A stretch of DNA of 64,000 bases from Chloracidobacterium sp. N (GCF_018304765.1 NZ_CP072642.1:1889819-1953818); one strand, 5' to 3'. Positions 43,984 to 53,084 are shown, counted from the stretch's first letter. A program made the numbers and translations. The notes: generated from the letters alone by a model not told the origin.

Positions 43984-46900
43984 ATGGAATGCCTTTCGCT
44001 GAGTGACGAGCAACGGCGGGCTGTCGAAGCGCCGTTCGGATCAAACCTGGTCATTGCCGGTCCCGGAACGGGCAAGACCCGGACGCTGGCGTACCGTGTC
44101 ATCCATGTCATCCGGGCGTTGGGGGTGCCGCCGGACAACATCCTCGCCGTGACCTACACCAACAAGGCGACCGAGGAAATGCGCTATCGGCTGCGCTGGC
44201 TGCTCCCCGACGAAGCCGGACGGCTGACGATTGGCACCTTCCACAGCTTCTGCATTCGCCTGCTGCGGCAGCACCACGCGCACCTTGACCTCCCCAGGCA
44301 TTTCGGCATTGCCGACGAAAACGCGCAAATCAGGCTGCTCCAGCGCCTGCGCCCCAACATCACAGAGCAAAACGCCCGCAACATCCTGCTGCACTTTTCC
44401 CAGGAGCGGCTGGGCAAACTCAAGGATATGGACACACTGGCCAGAGAAAATCCCTTCTTTGCCCAGTACCTGGCCGGACTGCGCCACAACGCCCTCATTG
44501 ACTTCGATGACATCCTGGTATTGACCGGCAGGCTGCTCAACCGGACAGAGATTCTGGACGAAGTGCGGGCCGGACTGCGTTTCATCCTCGTGGATGAGTT
44601 TCAGGATACCGACCGCATGCAGTACGCCATCCTCAAACGTCTGGCCCTGCGGCAGGACCTGAATACCAAGCGCTGTGAAAACATCATTCCCGTTTTTGCC
44701 GTTGCTGACGATGACCAGTCCATCTTTGCGTGGCGCGGGGCGCACCCGGAAAACATCCACGAGTTTTTTACGGAGTTTCTTGCCGGGCAGGACGAGGCCG
44801 TGCTGCGGCTCGAAACCAACTACCGGTGTTCGGGCCACATCGTGGAAGCAGCCAACCGTCTTATGGCACAGGCGCCGCGCCTGTTTGACAAATCCCCACA
44901 GGCCCACCGTGCGGCCGGGAAAGCCGTTCAAATCGTCCCCTACGGCAGCCCGGAAGAAGAAATCGCGGGCATTGCCCAGGACATTCTCACCGCCCGGCAA
45001 CAGAACGTCCCGCTGTCAGAAATGGCCATCCTCTACCGCCGCCACGACACAGGACAGCAGATCGAAGTCGCCTTGCTGGAGAAAGGCATTCCCTGCCAGG
45101 TCGTACGCCGCACAGGCCAGTTTGAAGCTCCCACGGTAAAGCAGTGGCTGCTGCTGATGCGCACCATTGTCAACCCTGACGACGACCTGGCCCTGGCGGA
45201 ACTCATCGGGCTGATCTGTGACGATGCCACCCGCCGGTACTTTGAGCAACAGCACCGGAGTGCAACGGGCAAACAGGCACTGCGCCACATCCTCTGGGAG
45301 GCGCTTGAAGCCGACCAATCCGATGTGCGGCGCGCGGCCGGGAAAATCGTGGGCTGGCTTGCCTTTGGCAAAACCTGTCTGGACACTTCCCCGTGCCTGT
45401 CCCACTGGATAGCCACGCTGGGCGCGTTTCTCAAAGCCGACACGGCGGCCATGCCGCCGCTGGCTGTCCCTTCGCCTGATCTGGTCACGGCAGCCAGGTG
45501 GCTGGCGCGGCTGAGTGAAGTCAAAGGCACGCTGGTCATTGCCGCCACCGATCCACTCGTGGAAGAAGTCGCCACGTACCTCGTTGTGCATACCCTTGCC
45601 GGGCAGGCCGCCTTTCACGTTTGCGCCGGCCGCAAACTGCCTCCCCAGATACCGACTGAAAAGGCCGTCCTGCTGGCGCTTGACCCCGCGGCCGAACAGA
45701 CAGCCACCCGGCAGTGGAAGTTTGACGGCGTCCTGCTCGTCGCAACGACCCTGCCGGGACAGGCAACCTATGCCCGCCGTCAGGTTGATCCTGGCGCGCT
45801 ACCCACGGACGAACGGGGCGCGCAGCCAAGCCGTTTCGTCACCCTGTGGAAGCTGATGCGGACGTATCTGGCCACGACGCTGCAACCGCTCTTTGCGGAT
45901 TACACCGTCGTGGACCTGGAAACGACGGATAAAGACGCACAGCACTGCGACATTGTGGAAGTCGCCGCCGTCCGCATCCGGCAGGGAAAGGAAACGGAAG
46001 CCTACAGCCAGCTCGTCCGACCGACCCTGGAGCCAATCTCCACCGAAGCCGAAAAGACCCATCACATCAGCCCGGCGATGGTGGCCGACGCCCCCACCTT
46101 CGAGGAGATCGCACCGGCGCTGCATGCCTTTCTGGGGCAGGATTTGCTCGTCGCGCACAACGGACTGGCCTTTGATTTCAGGATTCTCCGGCGCCGCTTC
46201 CGGGAGGCCGGACTGACATTCGACCACCCATGCTTTGACACCCTGCTCTTTGCACGGCAGCTCTATGCCGATCACCCCACCATCAGGCGTTGTCGCCTGG
46301 AAGACCTTGCGCAGGCGCATGGCATCGAGATAGGCACGGCGCACCGCGCACTCGATGACACACGTGCGCTGGCGGCAGTGTTTCAGGCGATGCAGCGGGA
46401 CTACCAGGAACAGCGCGCCGCAACTCTCGGCGCAGAAACGCTGGGTATCCTGGCGCTGGCGATGCTGTTGGAGATGTCTGAAACCGACGCGGACGCCTCC
46501 AGCCTGTTTCAGGCAGGTGCGGCTATGTGGAAGACGGCCACGGATGACTGGCTCGTATCACGCCTGGAAGGCGAGCCGGTGGCAGCAACGGCCCTCGCTG
46601 TATGGAGGAAAAGATTGGGCAGCGATGTAACGGAGACGGTCAACCAGGCGCCGGAGGTGTTGGCCGCCCTGGCCAAGCGCTACGATGATCTTCCGACCCG
46701 TGAAGGCATGCAGGCGCTGCTGGATTTCACCCGCCTGATGACGGCGGCTGATCACTGGCGCGACTGTGAGGCCGTCACACTGATGACCATTCACGCCGCC
46801 AAGGGTCTGGAATTTTCCCACGTCTGGCTGCCGGCATTGGAAGAATCCTCCCCGGTGTCAGGCAGTCCGCCACCGGCAGCCAACCCGAACCGCCACAACA

Positions 46901-47088
46901 ACGACCGGTTGGAGGAAGAACGCCGGCTGCTGTACGTCGGATTGACGCGCGCCCAGGAACAGGCCGTCTTGTCGTGGGCAAAAACCAGGGACGGGAACTC
47001 CAGGACCCACCTCCGCTTCCTTGCCGACCTTGGTCAGTTGGTTTCGGCAGGCGAAAACGGTTCCGCCTTCTCCCCCGACATGGCGTAA
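43984..47088 (+). CDS. UvrD/Rep-family helicase with an inserted DEDDh 3'-5' exonuclease domain
   Basis: 1034 residues in one frame. Helicase motif I is AGPGTGKT (Lys31), Ia TYTNKATEEM, motif II DEFQDTD (204-210), III VADDDQSIFAWRG (about 240), IV NYRCSG. Around residues 638-800 lies a complete DnaQ-like exonuclease: D644 and E646 in VVDLETTDK, D731 in HNGLAFDFRIL, H787 and D792 in HRALDDTRA. Then motif V TIHAAKGLEF (935-944) and motif VI YVGLTRAQEQ (984-993) close the helicase. The exonuclease replaces or enlarges the region between IV and V, where 2B lies in Rep/UvrD. Predicted to unwind DNA 3'-5' and degrade or trim a strand, in repair or recombination. Confidence 0.9.
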   Translation: MECLSLSDEQRRAVEAPFGSNLVIAGPGTGKTRTLAYRVIHVIRALGVPPDNILAVTYTNKATEEMRYRLRWLLPDEAGRLTIGTFHSFCIRLLRQHHAHLDLPRHFGIADENAQIRLLQRLRPNITEQNARNILLHFSQERLGKLKDMDTLARENPFFAQYLAGLRHNALIDFDDILVLTGRLLNRTEILDEVRAGLRFILVDEFQDTDRMQYAILKRLALRQDLNTKRCENIIPVFAVADDDQSIFAWRGAHPENIHEFFTEFLAGQDEAVLRLETNYRCSGHIVEAANRLMAQAPRLFDKSPQAHRAAGKAVQIVPYGSPEEEIAGIAQDILTARQQNVPLSEMAILYRRHDTGQQIEVALLEKGIPCQVVRRTGQFEAPTVKQWLLLMRTIVNPDDDLALAELIGLICDDATRRYFEQQHRSATGKQALRHILWEALEADQSDVRRAAGKIVGWLAFGKTCLDTSPCLSHWIATLGAFLKADTAAMPPLAVPSPDLVTAARWLARLSEVKGTLVIAATDPLVEEVATYLVVHTLAGQAAFHVCAGRKLPPQIPTEKAVLLALDPAAEQTATRQWKFDGVLLVATTLPGQATYARRQVDPGALPTDERGAQPSRFVTLWKLMRTYLATTLQPLFADYTVVDLETTDKDAQHCDIVEVAAVRIRQGKETEAYSQLVRPTLEPISTEAEKTHHISPAMVADAPTFEEIAPALHAFLGQDLLVAHNGLAFDFRILRRRFREAGLTFDHPCFDTLLFARQLYADHPTIRRCRLEDLAQAHGIEIGTAHRALDDTRALAAVFQAMQRDYQEQRAATLGAETLGILALAMLLEMSETDADASSLFQAGAAMWKTATDDWLVSRLEGEPVAATALAVWRKRLGSDVTETVNQAPEVLAALAKRYDDLPTREGMQALLDFTRLMTAADHWRDCEAVTLMTIHAAKGLEFSHVWLPALEESSPVSGSPPPAANPNRHNNDRLEEERRLLYVGLTRAQEQAVLSWAKTRDGNSRTHLRFLADLGQLVSAGENGSAFSPDMA

Positions 47089-47130
47089 CATCCACTCCCG
47101 CAAAACGTTCTCCTCTCACCTCAACGTGCC

Positions 47131-48369
47131 ATGTCACATGCCGAAATCATTGCCATTGGCTCGGAACTGCTCACGCCGTTCCGCAGCGACACCAACTCCC
47201 TGTGGTTGACCGCCGAACTCAATGCCCTGGGCATTGCCGTGCGCCGCAAGACCGTCGTCGGTGACGACGAGTTGTTTCTGGAAGAAACCCTCCGCGATGC
47301 CCTCCGCAACTCGCCGGTCGTCATCACCACCGGCGGACTGGGGCCGACCGAGGATGACATCACGCGAAAGGTTGTGGCGCGTGTCACGCAGCGCCCGCTC
47401 GTACTCCAGCCGGACATTCTCGACCGCATCCGGCATCAGTTTGAAAGCCGCGGCCTGAAGATGGCCCCCAACAACGAACGGCAGGCACTTGTGCCGCGCG
47501 ATGCCGAGGCGCTCCACAACGAATACGGCACGGCGCCGGGCATCGTGATTGCGGAAGGCGACCGGCTGCTCATTCTGCTGCCCGGACCGCCACGCGAAAT
47601 GCGGCCGATGTTTACGACCCACGTTCGCCCCAGACTGGCGCCCCTGGCCGGCAGCACGCGCCTCCGCACCCGGACGTTACGGGTGGCCGGCATGGGCGAA
47701 TCCCAAGTGGATGACCTGATTGCCCCGATTTATACGCGCTACACCAACCCCACCACGACGATCCTGTTCAACAACACCGAAGTCGAACTGCATTTCACTG
47801 CCAGCGCCCCCTCCGACGCCGAAGCCGAGGCGCTGCTCGATGAAGTCGTCGGGCAGGTTGAACAGGTGCTTGGCGTCAATGTGTTCTCGCACTGTGGCGA
47901 GACGCTGGAGCAGATTGTCGGGCTGCGGCTGACCCTCAAGGGCTACACCATTGCCACGGCTGAAAGCTGTACGGGTGGGCTGCTGTCCAAGCGCCTTACC
48001 GACGTGCCCGGCAGCTCGAAGTATTTTCTGGAAGGCGTCATTGCCTACGCCAACGAGGCCAAAACCCGCCGGCTGGGTGTTCCGGCCGAACTCATTGCCG
48101 CACACGGCGCGGTCAGCGCCGAAGTCGCCGAAGCCATGGCAACTGGCGTCAAGGCGCGCGCCGGAACAACGATTGGCGTCGGCATCACCGGCATTGCCGG
48201 CCCCGATGGCGGAACGGATGAAAAGCCGGTTGGATTGGTCTATGTCGGCGTTGCCGGCGACTTCATCGTGACGCACCGGAAGTTCATCCTGCCCGGCGAC
48301 CGCGACCGCATCCGCCACCTGGCTTCGCAGGTTGCGCTCGATCTGGTCCGGCGGACCTTCCTGCTGTGA
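47131..48369 (+). CDS. cinA: CinA-like protein (COG1058/COG1546 fusion, NMN deamidase)
   Basis: 412 residues with both domains of full-length CinA. The N-terminal domain (1-170) is MoCF-like (AEIIAIGSELLTPFRSDTNS, TTGGLGPTEDD). The C-terminal domain (255-410) is the deamidase (TAESCTGGLLSKRLTDVPGSS, GVGITGIAGPDGGTDEKPVG), which converts NMN to nicotinate mononucleotide in pyridine salvage. CinA is co-induced with competence genes in Gram-positive bacteria but is a pyridine-cycle enzyme in most. It starts 42 bases after the helicase gene. Confidence 0.94.
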   Translation: MSHAEIIAIGSELLTPFRSDTNSLWLTAELNALGIAVRRKTVVGDDELFLEETLRDALRNSPVVITTGGLGPTEDDITRKVVARVTQRPLVLQPDILDRIRHQFESRGLKMAPNNERQALVPRDAEALHNEYGTAPGIVIAEGDRLLILLPGPPREMRPMFTTHVRPRLAPLAGSTRLRTRTLRVAGMGESQVDDLIAPIYTRYTNPTTTILFNNTEVELHFTASAPSDAEAEALLDEVVGQVEQVLGVNVFSHCGETLEQIVGLRLTLKGYTIATAESCTGGLLSKRLTDVPGSSKYFLEGVIAYANEAKTRRLGVPAELIAAHGAVSAEVAEAMATGVKARAGTTIGVGITGIAGPDGGTDEKPVGLVYVGVAGDFIVTHRKFILPGDRDRIRHLASQVALDLVRRTFLL

Positions 48370-48393
48370 GGCCCCTCACGCGCACCGGACCGC

Positions 48394-48642
48394 TCAGGCT
48401 GGAAGAAACTCTATCCGGTAGTCTTCAATGACCGGGTTGGCCAGCACCTCACGGGCAAACCGTTCCAGCTCGGCGCGGGCGGCTTCAGTGTCGTCGCTGT
48501 CGGCCAGCTCGACCTCGAAGAACTTGCCCTGCCGAACGTCCCGAATGCGGGTGAAGCCGAGGGCCTCACTGGCGCGCTGAATGGTTTGCCCCTGCGGGTC
48601 AAGTACCCCCGGCTTGAGGGTCACGTGCACGGTGGCTTTCAT
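48394..48642 (-). CDS. purS: Phosphoribosylformylglycinamidine synthase subunit PurS
   Basis: 82 residues from ATG 48642 (the frame extends to 48720 over an Arg/Pro-rich stretch). Family pattern: KATVHVTLKPGVLDPQGQTI, then ALGFTRIRDVRQGKFFEVEL and a terminal LANPVIEDYRIEF. PurS is the bridging subunit of the PurLQS complex, which converts FGAR to FGAM in purine synthesis. Normally next to purQ and purL; here it follows rplI and both partners are absent from the window. Confidence 0.9.
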   Translation of the reverse strand: MKATVHVTLKPGVLDPQGQTIQRASEALGFTRIRDVRQGKFFEVELADSDDTEAARAELERFAREVLANPVIEDYRIEFLPA

Positions 48643-48667
48643 GAGTTTCTGGCGATGCCGGGCAGGG

Positions 48668-49225
48668 CTACTCCGCCGCCGGCGCGGTGGCCGGGGCGGC
48701 AGTATCCGTAGGGCTGGCAACCGGTGTGGCAGGGGCCGCCGCCGCTGGTGCGTCGGACGCTGGTGCGTCGGAGACCACGACGACCTTGAGCGCCACGGTC
48801 ACATCGCGGTGCAGCCTGACCGGCACTTCATATTCCCCAAGCGCCTTGATTGGCTCCTTGAGAGCAATTTGCCGCCGCTCGACTTCGAGCTGCTGGGCGG
48901 CCAGCGCCTCGGCAACGTCCATCGAAGTCACCGAACCGTAGAGCGTTCCCTTCTCACCAGCCTTGCGCGGGAAGGTCAGCGTCAGGGTGGCCAGCTTCTC
49001 GCTGAGCGAGCGGGCCGCGGCGAGTTCGGCTTCAGCCAGCTTGACCAGACGCTGCCGCTCACGCTCGATGAGCTTGATGTTGGCGCGGGTCGCCATGAGC
49101 GCCAGTCCCTTGGGAATCAGATAGTTGCGCCCATAGCCGGCGCGGACCTTCACGATGTCGCCCCGAATACCCAGGTGCTCGACATTTTCCTTCAACAGCA
49201 GTTCCATCATCGCCATGGTCTTCAC
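48668..49225 (-). CDS. rplI: 50S ribosomal protein L9
   Basis: 185 residues from GTG 49225; ATG 49216 or 49207 are alternatives, the last giving the family-like start MELLLKENVEHLG. Both GTG and ATG 49216 have AAGG-type ribosome sites. The N-terminal domain with GYGRNYLIPKGLALMAT is the rRNA-binding signature, followed by the long central helix and the C-terminal domain. An Ala/Pro/Thr-rich tail of about 30 residues after the ribosomal domain is unusual. Confidence 0.94.
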   Translation of the reverse strand: MKTMAMMELLLKENVEHLGIRGDIVKVRAGYGRNYLIPKGLALMATRANIKLIERERQRLVKLAEAELAAARSLSEKLATLTLTFPRKAGEKGTLYGSVTSMDVAEALAAQQLEVERRQIALKEPIKALGEYEVPVRLHRDVTVALKVVVVSDAPASDAPAAAAPATPVASPTDTAAPATAPAAE

Positions 49226-49245
49226 CTTGCCTTTCGTCTGATGGG

Positions 49246-49668
49246 CTATTCGTCACCCTCTGACTCAGCACCAGCATTGTTTGCCGTCCGGCGCGCGGCG
49301 CGTATTTCCATCCGCCGCTCCCGGCGGGCCTTGATTTTCTGGGCGCGCTTGAGGTCTTCATCCACACGTACCGTCAGAAAGCGGATGACCGGATCGAGCA
49401 CCCGCAACCGACGCTCCGTTTCGGCAATTTCCCGCCCCGTGCCGTTGACATGGAGCAGAATATAAAAGCCCTCGTAAAACCGGCGACTTCCCTTACGGAT
49501 CATATAGGCCAGTCGCTGCCGGCCGATCTTTTCGACCTTGTTGACCACCCCACCCTGACTGGTGATCTGCGTGGAAAGGGACTCTACAATACCTTCCATT
49601 TCCCCTTCCGGCAGGTCAGGATCGACAATAAACATCACTTCATAAAGACGATCACACTTCGTATTCAC
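49246..49668 (-). CDS. rpsF: 30S ribosomal protein S6
   Basis: 140 residues from GTG 49668. Typical pattern RLYEVMFIVDPDLPEGEME, GGVVNKVEKIGRQRLAYMI and FYILLHVNG. The C-terminal extension is basic then acidic (RRTANNAGAESEGDE). It is followed after 20 bases by rplI; rpsR (S18), normally between them and its 16S partner, is missing here. Confidence 0.95.
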   Translation of the reverse strand: MNTKCDRLYEVMFIVDPDLPEGEMEGIVESLSTQITSQGGVVNKVEKIGRQRLAYMIRKGSRRFYEGFYILLHVNGTGREIAETERRLRVLDPVIRFLTVRVDEDLKRAQKIKARRERRMEIRAARRTANNAGAESEGDE

Positions 49669-49790
49669 TCGTTAGGCTCCTTTCGGACTCAGTCACCCGA
49701 CTGACGCCTCCACTCCAGATTGAGGGAAGCAAGGGATATAGCGGCGTTACCGGAACGCCGGATGGGGTTGCCCCCGGGTCAGGCCCGGGG

Positions 49791-50354
49791 TCAGGCATTG
49801 AACCGTGCCATGGCCGGCTCGATGCCATAGTGTACCCAGGCTTCGACGGCATCGGCGGCGCGCGCCGTCACGGCCGGCAGCTCCGCCTGTTCCGCCGCCG
49901 AAAAACGGCTCAGCACGAAATCAGCCAGGTTTTCGACCGGGTGCGCCGGGCCGATGCCCACCCGAAGGCGGGCATAGTGCTCGGTTCTGAGCTTCGCATT
50001 CAAGGACTTCAAACCATTGTGACCGCCAGCGCTTCCCTTGGCGCGCAGGCGCAGGCGGCCGAAGGGCAGGGCGACATCATCCACCACGGCCAGCAGGTCA
50101 CGCTGCGGGTTACAGTCATACCTGGCACACAGCAGCGCTACCGCCTGTCCCGAAGCATTCATAAAGGTCTGCGGCTTGGCGAGCAGGACCACCTCGGTGC
50201 CCACGGTGATGCGACCGGTCAGGGCTTCGCACTCCGCCAGCTTGATGGGCCGGCCGGCGCGTTCCGCCAGTGCATCCACCACCAGAAAGCCGATGTTGTG
50301 GCGCGTCAGGGCATAGGTTGCGCCGGGATTGCCAAGTCCCACGACACACTTCAC
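49791..50354 (-). CDS. pth: Peptidyl-tRNA hydrolase
   Basis: 187 residues from GTG 50354 (the frame extends further upstream, overlapping rplY). Pth releases tRNA from prematurely dropped peptidyl-tRNA. Motifs: KCVVGLGNPGATYALTRHNIGF (the His is catalytic), KPQTFMNASGQAV (substrate Asn), and VVDDVALPFGRLRLR followed by GSAGGHNGLKSL. It lies 7 bases after rplY. Confidence 0.95.
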   Translation of the reverse strand: MKCVVGLGNPGATYALTRHNIGFLVVDALAERAGRPIKLAECEALTGRITVGTEVVLLAKPQTFMNASGQAVALLCARYDCNPQRDLLAVVDDVALPFGRLRLRAKGSAGGHNGLKSLNAKLRTEHYARLRVGIGPAHPVENLADFVLSRFSAAEQAELPAVTARAADAVEAWVHYGIEPAMARFNA

Positions 50355-50361
50355 AGCGGGA

Positions 50362-50979
50362 CTACTTCTTGCCCTTCTTCGGCGCTTCACCTGCGGCTGC
50401 GGCCGCCGCCTCGGCGGAAGCGCGCGTGCCGACCAGCGAGGCGATGAGTTGGGTGGGCGGCGAGAGCAACTGCACACCTTCGGGCAGCTTGACATCCTGT
50501 GCATAGATGCGCCCGCCAATCTTCAGGTCCGTGATGTCCACCACGATTTCTGTGGGCAGTTGCGCCGTCAGACACTTGACCGTGAGCGTGCGTACCCCAC
50601 GCTGCAACACCGCCCCCTGCTTGACCCCCAGCGGCTCGCCCTGCAAACGCAGGGGCACCGGGGTCTTGACCGGCTCATCCAGGGCCACGCGCAAAAAGTC
50701 CAGGTGCTCGATGGAACCGCGTACCGGATGGGTCTGCACTTCCCGGATGATGACCGGCACGAGCCCTTCTTCCGGCAGGCTGATGTTGAACACCGTAGCC
50801 CGACTCACCCCCTTGCGCACGAACGCCGCGAAGGCTTTGCGGTCCACCAGACCATTGAATGACGGCTGTTGGCGCCCATAGACATTGACCGGAATGGCTC
50901 CGGCCCGGCGACAGCGCCGCGCCTCGTTGGAACCAAGCTTCTGCCGCGCCTGCACTTCAATCACGGTGTCAGCAATCAT
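50362..50979 (-). CDS. rplY: 50S ribosomal protein L25/general stress protein Ctc
   Basis: 205 residues: the N-terminal L25 domain binds 5S rRNA (LGSNEARRCRRAGAIPVNVYG), and the C-terminal Ctc-type TL5 domain has LPTEIVVDITDLKIG and a terminal Ala/Lys-rich tail. The longer Ctc form is typical of many non-enterobacterial lineages. It is followed by pth with a 7-base gap, a widely conserved pair. Confidence 0.94.
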   Translation of the reverse strand: MIADTVIEVQARQKLGSNEARRCRRAGAIPVNVYGRQQPSFNGLVDRKAFAAFVRKGVSRATVFNISLPEEGLVPVIIREVQTHPVRGSIEHLDFLRVALDEPVKTPVPLRLQGEPLGVKQGAVLQRGVRTLTVKCLTAQLPTEIVVDITDLKIGGRIYAQDVKLPEGVQLLSPPTQLIASLVGTRASAEAAAAAAGEAPKKGKK

Positions 50980-51065
50980 GACGACGTACCACTTACCTTT
51001 CTTCTCTGCTCCGAATCCTGTTTGGCTCCGCAGACAAAACCTGCCGCGCCCAAGACGAAAAAAAC

Positions 51066-52004
51066 CTACACAAAAAGCCGACTGACCGACGTGGCCGTGT
51101 GAATGGAGCGGATGGCTTCCGCCAGCAACCCCGCCACACTCAGCACCCGAATCCTGGACAGGGCCAGGTTCGGGTGCGGAATGGTGTTCGTCACCACGAG
51201 CTCTTCAATCGGAGAGTTGGCAATCCGCTCCAGCGCCGGGCCGGAGAGCACGGCATGAGTACAGCAGGCGTACACGGCCGTTGCCCCCTTGTCGGCAATG
51301 GCCTGTGCGACCTGCGTCAGTGACCCGGCCGTATCCACCATGTCATCCACAATCAGGGCGGGGCGGCCCTCGACCTGCCCCACGATGTTCATGACCTCGA
51401 CCGTGTTGGCCTGTTCCTTGTCACGCCGCTTGTCGGCCAGGGCCAGATCGGCATCCAGCCGCTTGGCGTAGGCCCGGGCGCGCTCGACGCCACCGGCATC
51501 CGGCGCCACGACGACAAGGTTTTCCAGCTTTTTCTTGGCAAAGTAATCCAGCAGCACCGGCGCGGCGTAGAGGTGATCCACCGGAATATCGAAAAAGCCC
51601 TGAATCTGCCCGGCGTGCAGGTCCATGGTCAGCACGCGCGTCGCCCCGGCGGTGGTGATGATGTTGGCCATGACCTTGGCTGAAATCGGCACCCGTGGGC
51701 GGTCTTTCCGGTCCTTGCGGGCATAGCCAAAGTAGGGGATGACCGCCGTGATGCGTTCCGCCGAGGACCGCCGGAAGGCATCCAGCATGATGAGCAGTTC
51801 GATGACGTGGCTATCTACCGGCGGGCAGGTCGGCTGAACGATGAAGACATCGGCCCCCCGGACGTTTTCATTGATCTGGTAGTTGAACTCGCCGTCGCTG
51901 AAACGGGTGGTGTTGGCATCGCCGAGCTGGATGCCAAGGTAGCGACAGATTTCCTCCGCCAGGGGACGATTGGCGTTGCCACAGAACACGCGCATCCCGC
52001 TCAT
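51066..52004 (-). CDS. prs: Ribose-phosphate pyrophosphokinase
   Basis: Makes PRPP from ribose 5-phosphate and ATP for nucleotide, His and Trp synthesis. 312 residues from ATG 52004, preceded by GGATGAGG; the frame is open to 52088 through the intergenic region. Signatures: RFSDGEFNYQINENVRGADV, PYFGYARKDRKDRPRVPISA, VVVAPDAGGVERARAYAKRL and PRPP-binding LIVDDMVDTAGSL. It is 90 bases downstream of tRNA-Gln and heads prs-rplY-pth. Confidence 0.96.
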   Translation of the reverse strand: MSGMRVFCGNANRPLAEEICRYLGIQLGDANTTRFSDGEFNYQINENVRGADVFIVQPTCPPVDSHVIELLIMLDAFRRSSAERITAVIPYFGYARKDRKDRPRVPISAKVMANIITTAGATRVLTMDLHAGQIQGFFDIPVDHLYAAPVLLDYFAKKKLENLVVVAPDAGGVERARAYAKRLDADLALADKRRDKEQANTVEVMNIVGQVEGRPALIVDDMVDTAGSLTQVAQAIADKGATAVYACCTHAVLSGPALERIANSPIEELVVTNTIPHPNLALSRIRVLSVAGLLAEAIRSIHTATSVSRLFV

Positions 52005-52040
52005 GACGTTGTTGCCCTCATCCCCCACGGACGAACAAAT

Positions 52041-52074
52041 GCGACGCCCTGCGGTTTTCCAGGCAAGGCGTCGC
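52041..52074 (-). terminator. Inverted repeat between tRNA-Gln and prs, terminator-like
   Basis: A 12-base arm at 52041-52052 pairs with 52063-52074 with one mismatch around a 10-base loop. On the minus strand the hairpin is followed by ATTTGTT, an imperfect U-rich tract. It could end the tRNA-Gln transcript or attenuate prs. No longer U run is present. Confidence 0.4.
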
Positions 52075-52093
52075 CGGTGATCCATCACGAAAG

Positions 52094-52167
52094 TGGCTGG
52101 CAGACAAGGACTCGAACCTTGATTCAGCGCTCCAAAGGCGCTTGTCCTACCATTGGACGATCTGCCA
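52094..52167 (-). tRNA. tRNA-Gln (TTG)
   Basis: 74 bases on the minus strand: acceptor TGGCAGA/TCTGCCA, discriminator G and encoded CCA; D-arm TCCAATGGTAGGA; anticodon arm AGCGCCTTTGGAGCGCT with anticodon TTG; T-arm AAGGTTCGAGTCCTT. It lies 17 bases downstream of the ispE stop, so it is likely processed from a shared transcript. Confidence 0.96.
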
Positions 52168-52184
52168 GCAAACCCGAAAGCCGC

Positions 52185-53084
52185 TCACGGCGCCAATCCG
52201 GTTATCGTTCCCTTCAGGCGCTCCACATAAGCTTCACGGCTCACCGAGGAGACCAGCCACGCCTGCCATCCGGCATTCAGACAAGCCTGCCGCGCCGCCT
52301 CCCCGGCCTGTACCTCCCCGAAGAGACCGAACACCGTGCTGCCGCTGCCTGACATGCGGGCTACATGAGCGCCGAGGGCGGACAACCGATCACGCACTTC
52401 CCGTACCAGTGGAAAGGCGTCAAAGACGGTCGCTTCAAGGTCATTTCCAGTTGCCAACCAATCCACCCGGTTTGGTAAGCAAGCCGCCAGTTTACGGACG
52501 GTCTCCGCGTCTGTCAACCCTGCGTTCAAACGCCGAAACACGGGGCCGGTTGGAACCGCCAGCCCGGGATTGACAACCACAATGACCGGCAGACTGACCT
52601 CCGGCAGAGGGGTGATGTCATCCCCGCGTCCCAGACCGAGCGCCGTGCCGCCGGTCAGAAAAAACGGCACATCCGCCCCCAGCGCCGCTGCGATGCGCTG
52701 ACACGTCACTGCCGGCAGAGTCACGCCCCACAGCCGTTGCAGCGCCAGCAGTGTCACGGCCGCGTTGCTGCTTCCGCCACCCAGTCCGGCCTGCATGGGG
52801 ATGCGCTTCCGCAGGTGCAGGCGCGCGCCCTGCGCAACCCCCGTCGCCGCCTGAAGCTCCCGGGCCGCCCGCACGACCAGATTCCGCTCGTCGCAGGCCA
52901 GTGTCGGCTCATCGCAGGTCAGCGAGATGGCCGGCTCGTCTGTGATGTCAATTTCCAGCCAGTCGCAGAGGTCAATCGTCTGGAAGACGGTTCGCAGTTC
53001 GTGATAGCCGTCCGGTCGCCGGCCGATAACTTCCAGCGACAGGTTGATCTTGGCAAAGGATGGAAACACAACGGGCATGGGCAT
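52185..53084 (-). CDS. ispE: 4-diphosphocytidyl-2-C-methyl-D-erythritol kinase
   Basis: MEP-pathway GHMP kinase phosphorylating CDP-ME at the 2-position. 299 residues from ATG 53084 (53078 also possible); the much longer upstream frame opposes lgt. Motifs: SFAKINLSLEVIGRRPDGYHEL (motif 1), GLGGGSSNAA (ATP-binding motif 2 loop), LGADVPFFLTGGTALG and ARMSGSGSTVFGLF (motif 3). ispF, two steps later in the pathway, lies near the right edge. Confidence 0.95.
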   Translation of the reverse strand: MPMPVVFPSFAKINLSLEVIGRRPDGYHELRTVFQTIDLCDWLEIDITDEPAISLTCDEPTLACDERNLVVRAARELQAATGVAQGARLHLRKRIPMQAGLGGGSSNAAVTLLALQRLWGVTLPAVTCQRIAAALGADVPFFLTGGTALGLGRGDDITPLPEVSLPVIVVVNPGLAVPTGPVFRRLNAGLTDAETVRKLAACLPNRVDWLATGNDLEATVFDAFPLVREVRDRLSALGAHVARMSGSGSTVFGLFGEVQAGEAARQACLNAGWQAWLVSSVSREAYVERLKGTITGLAP

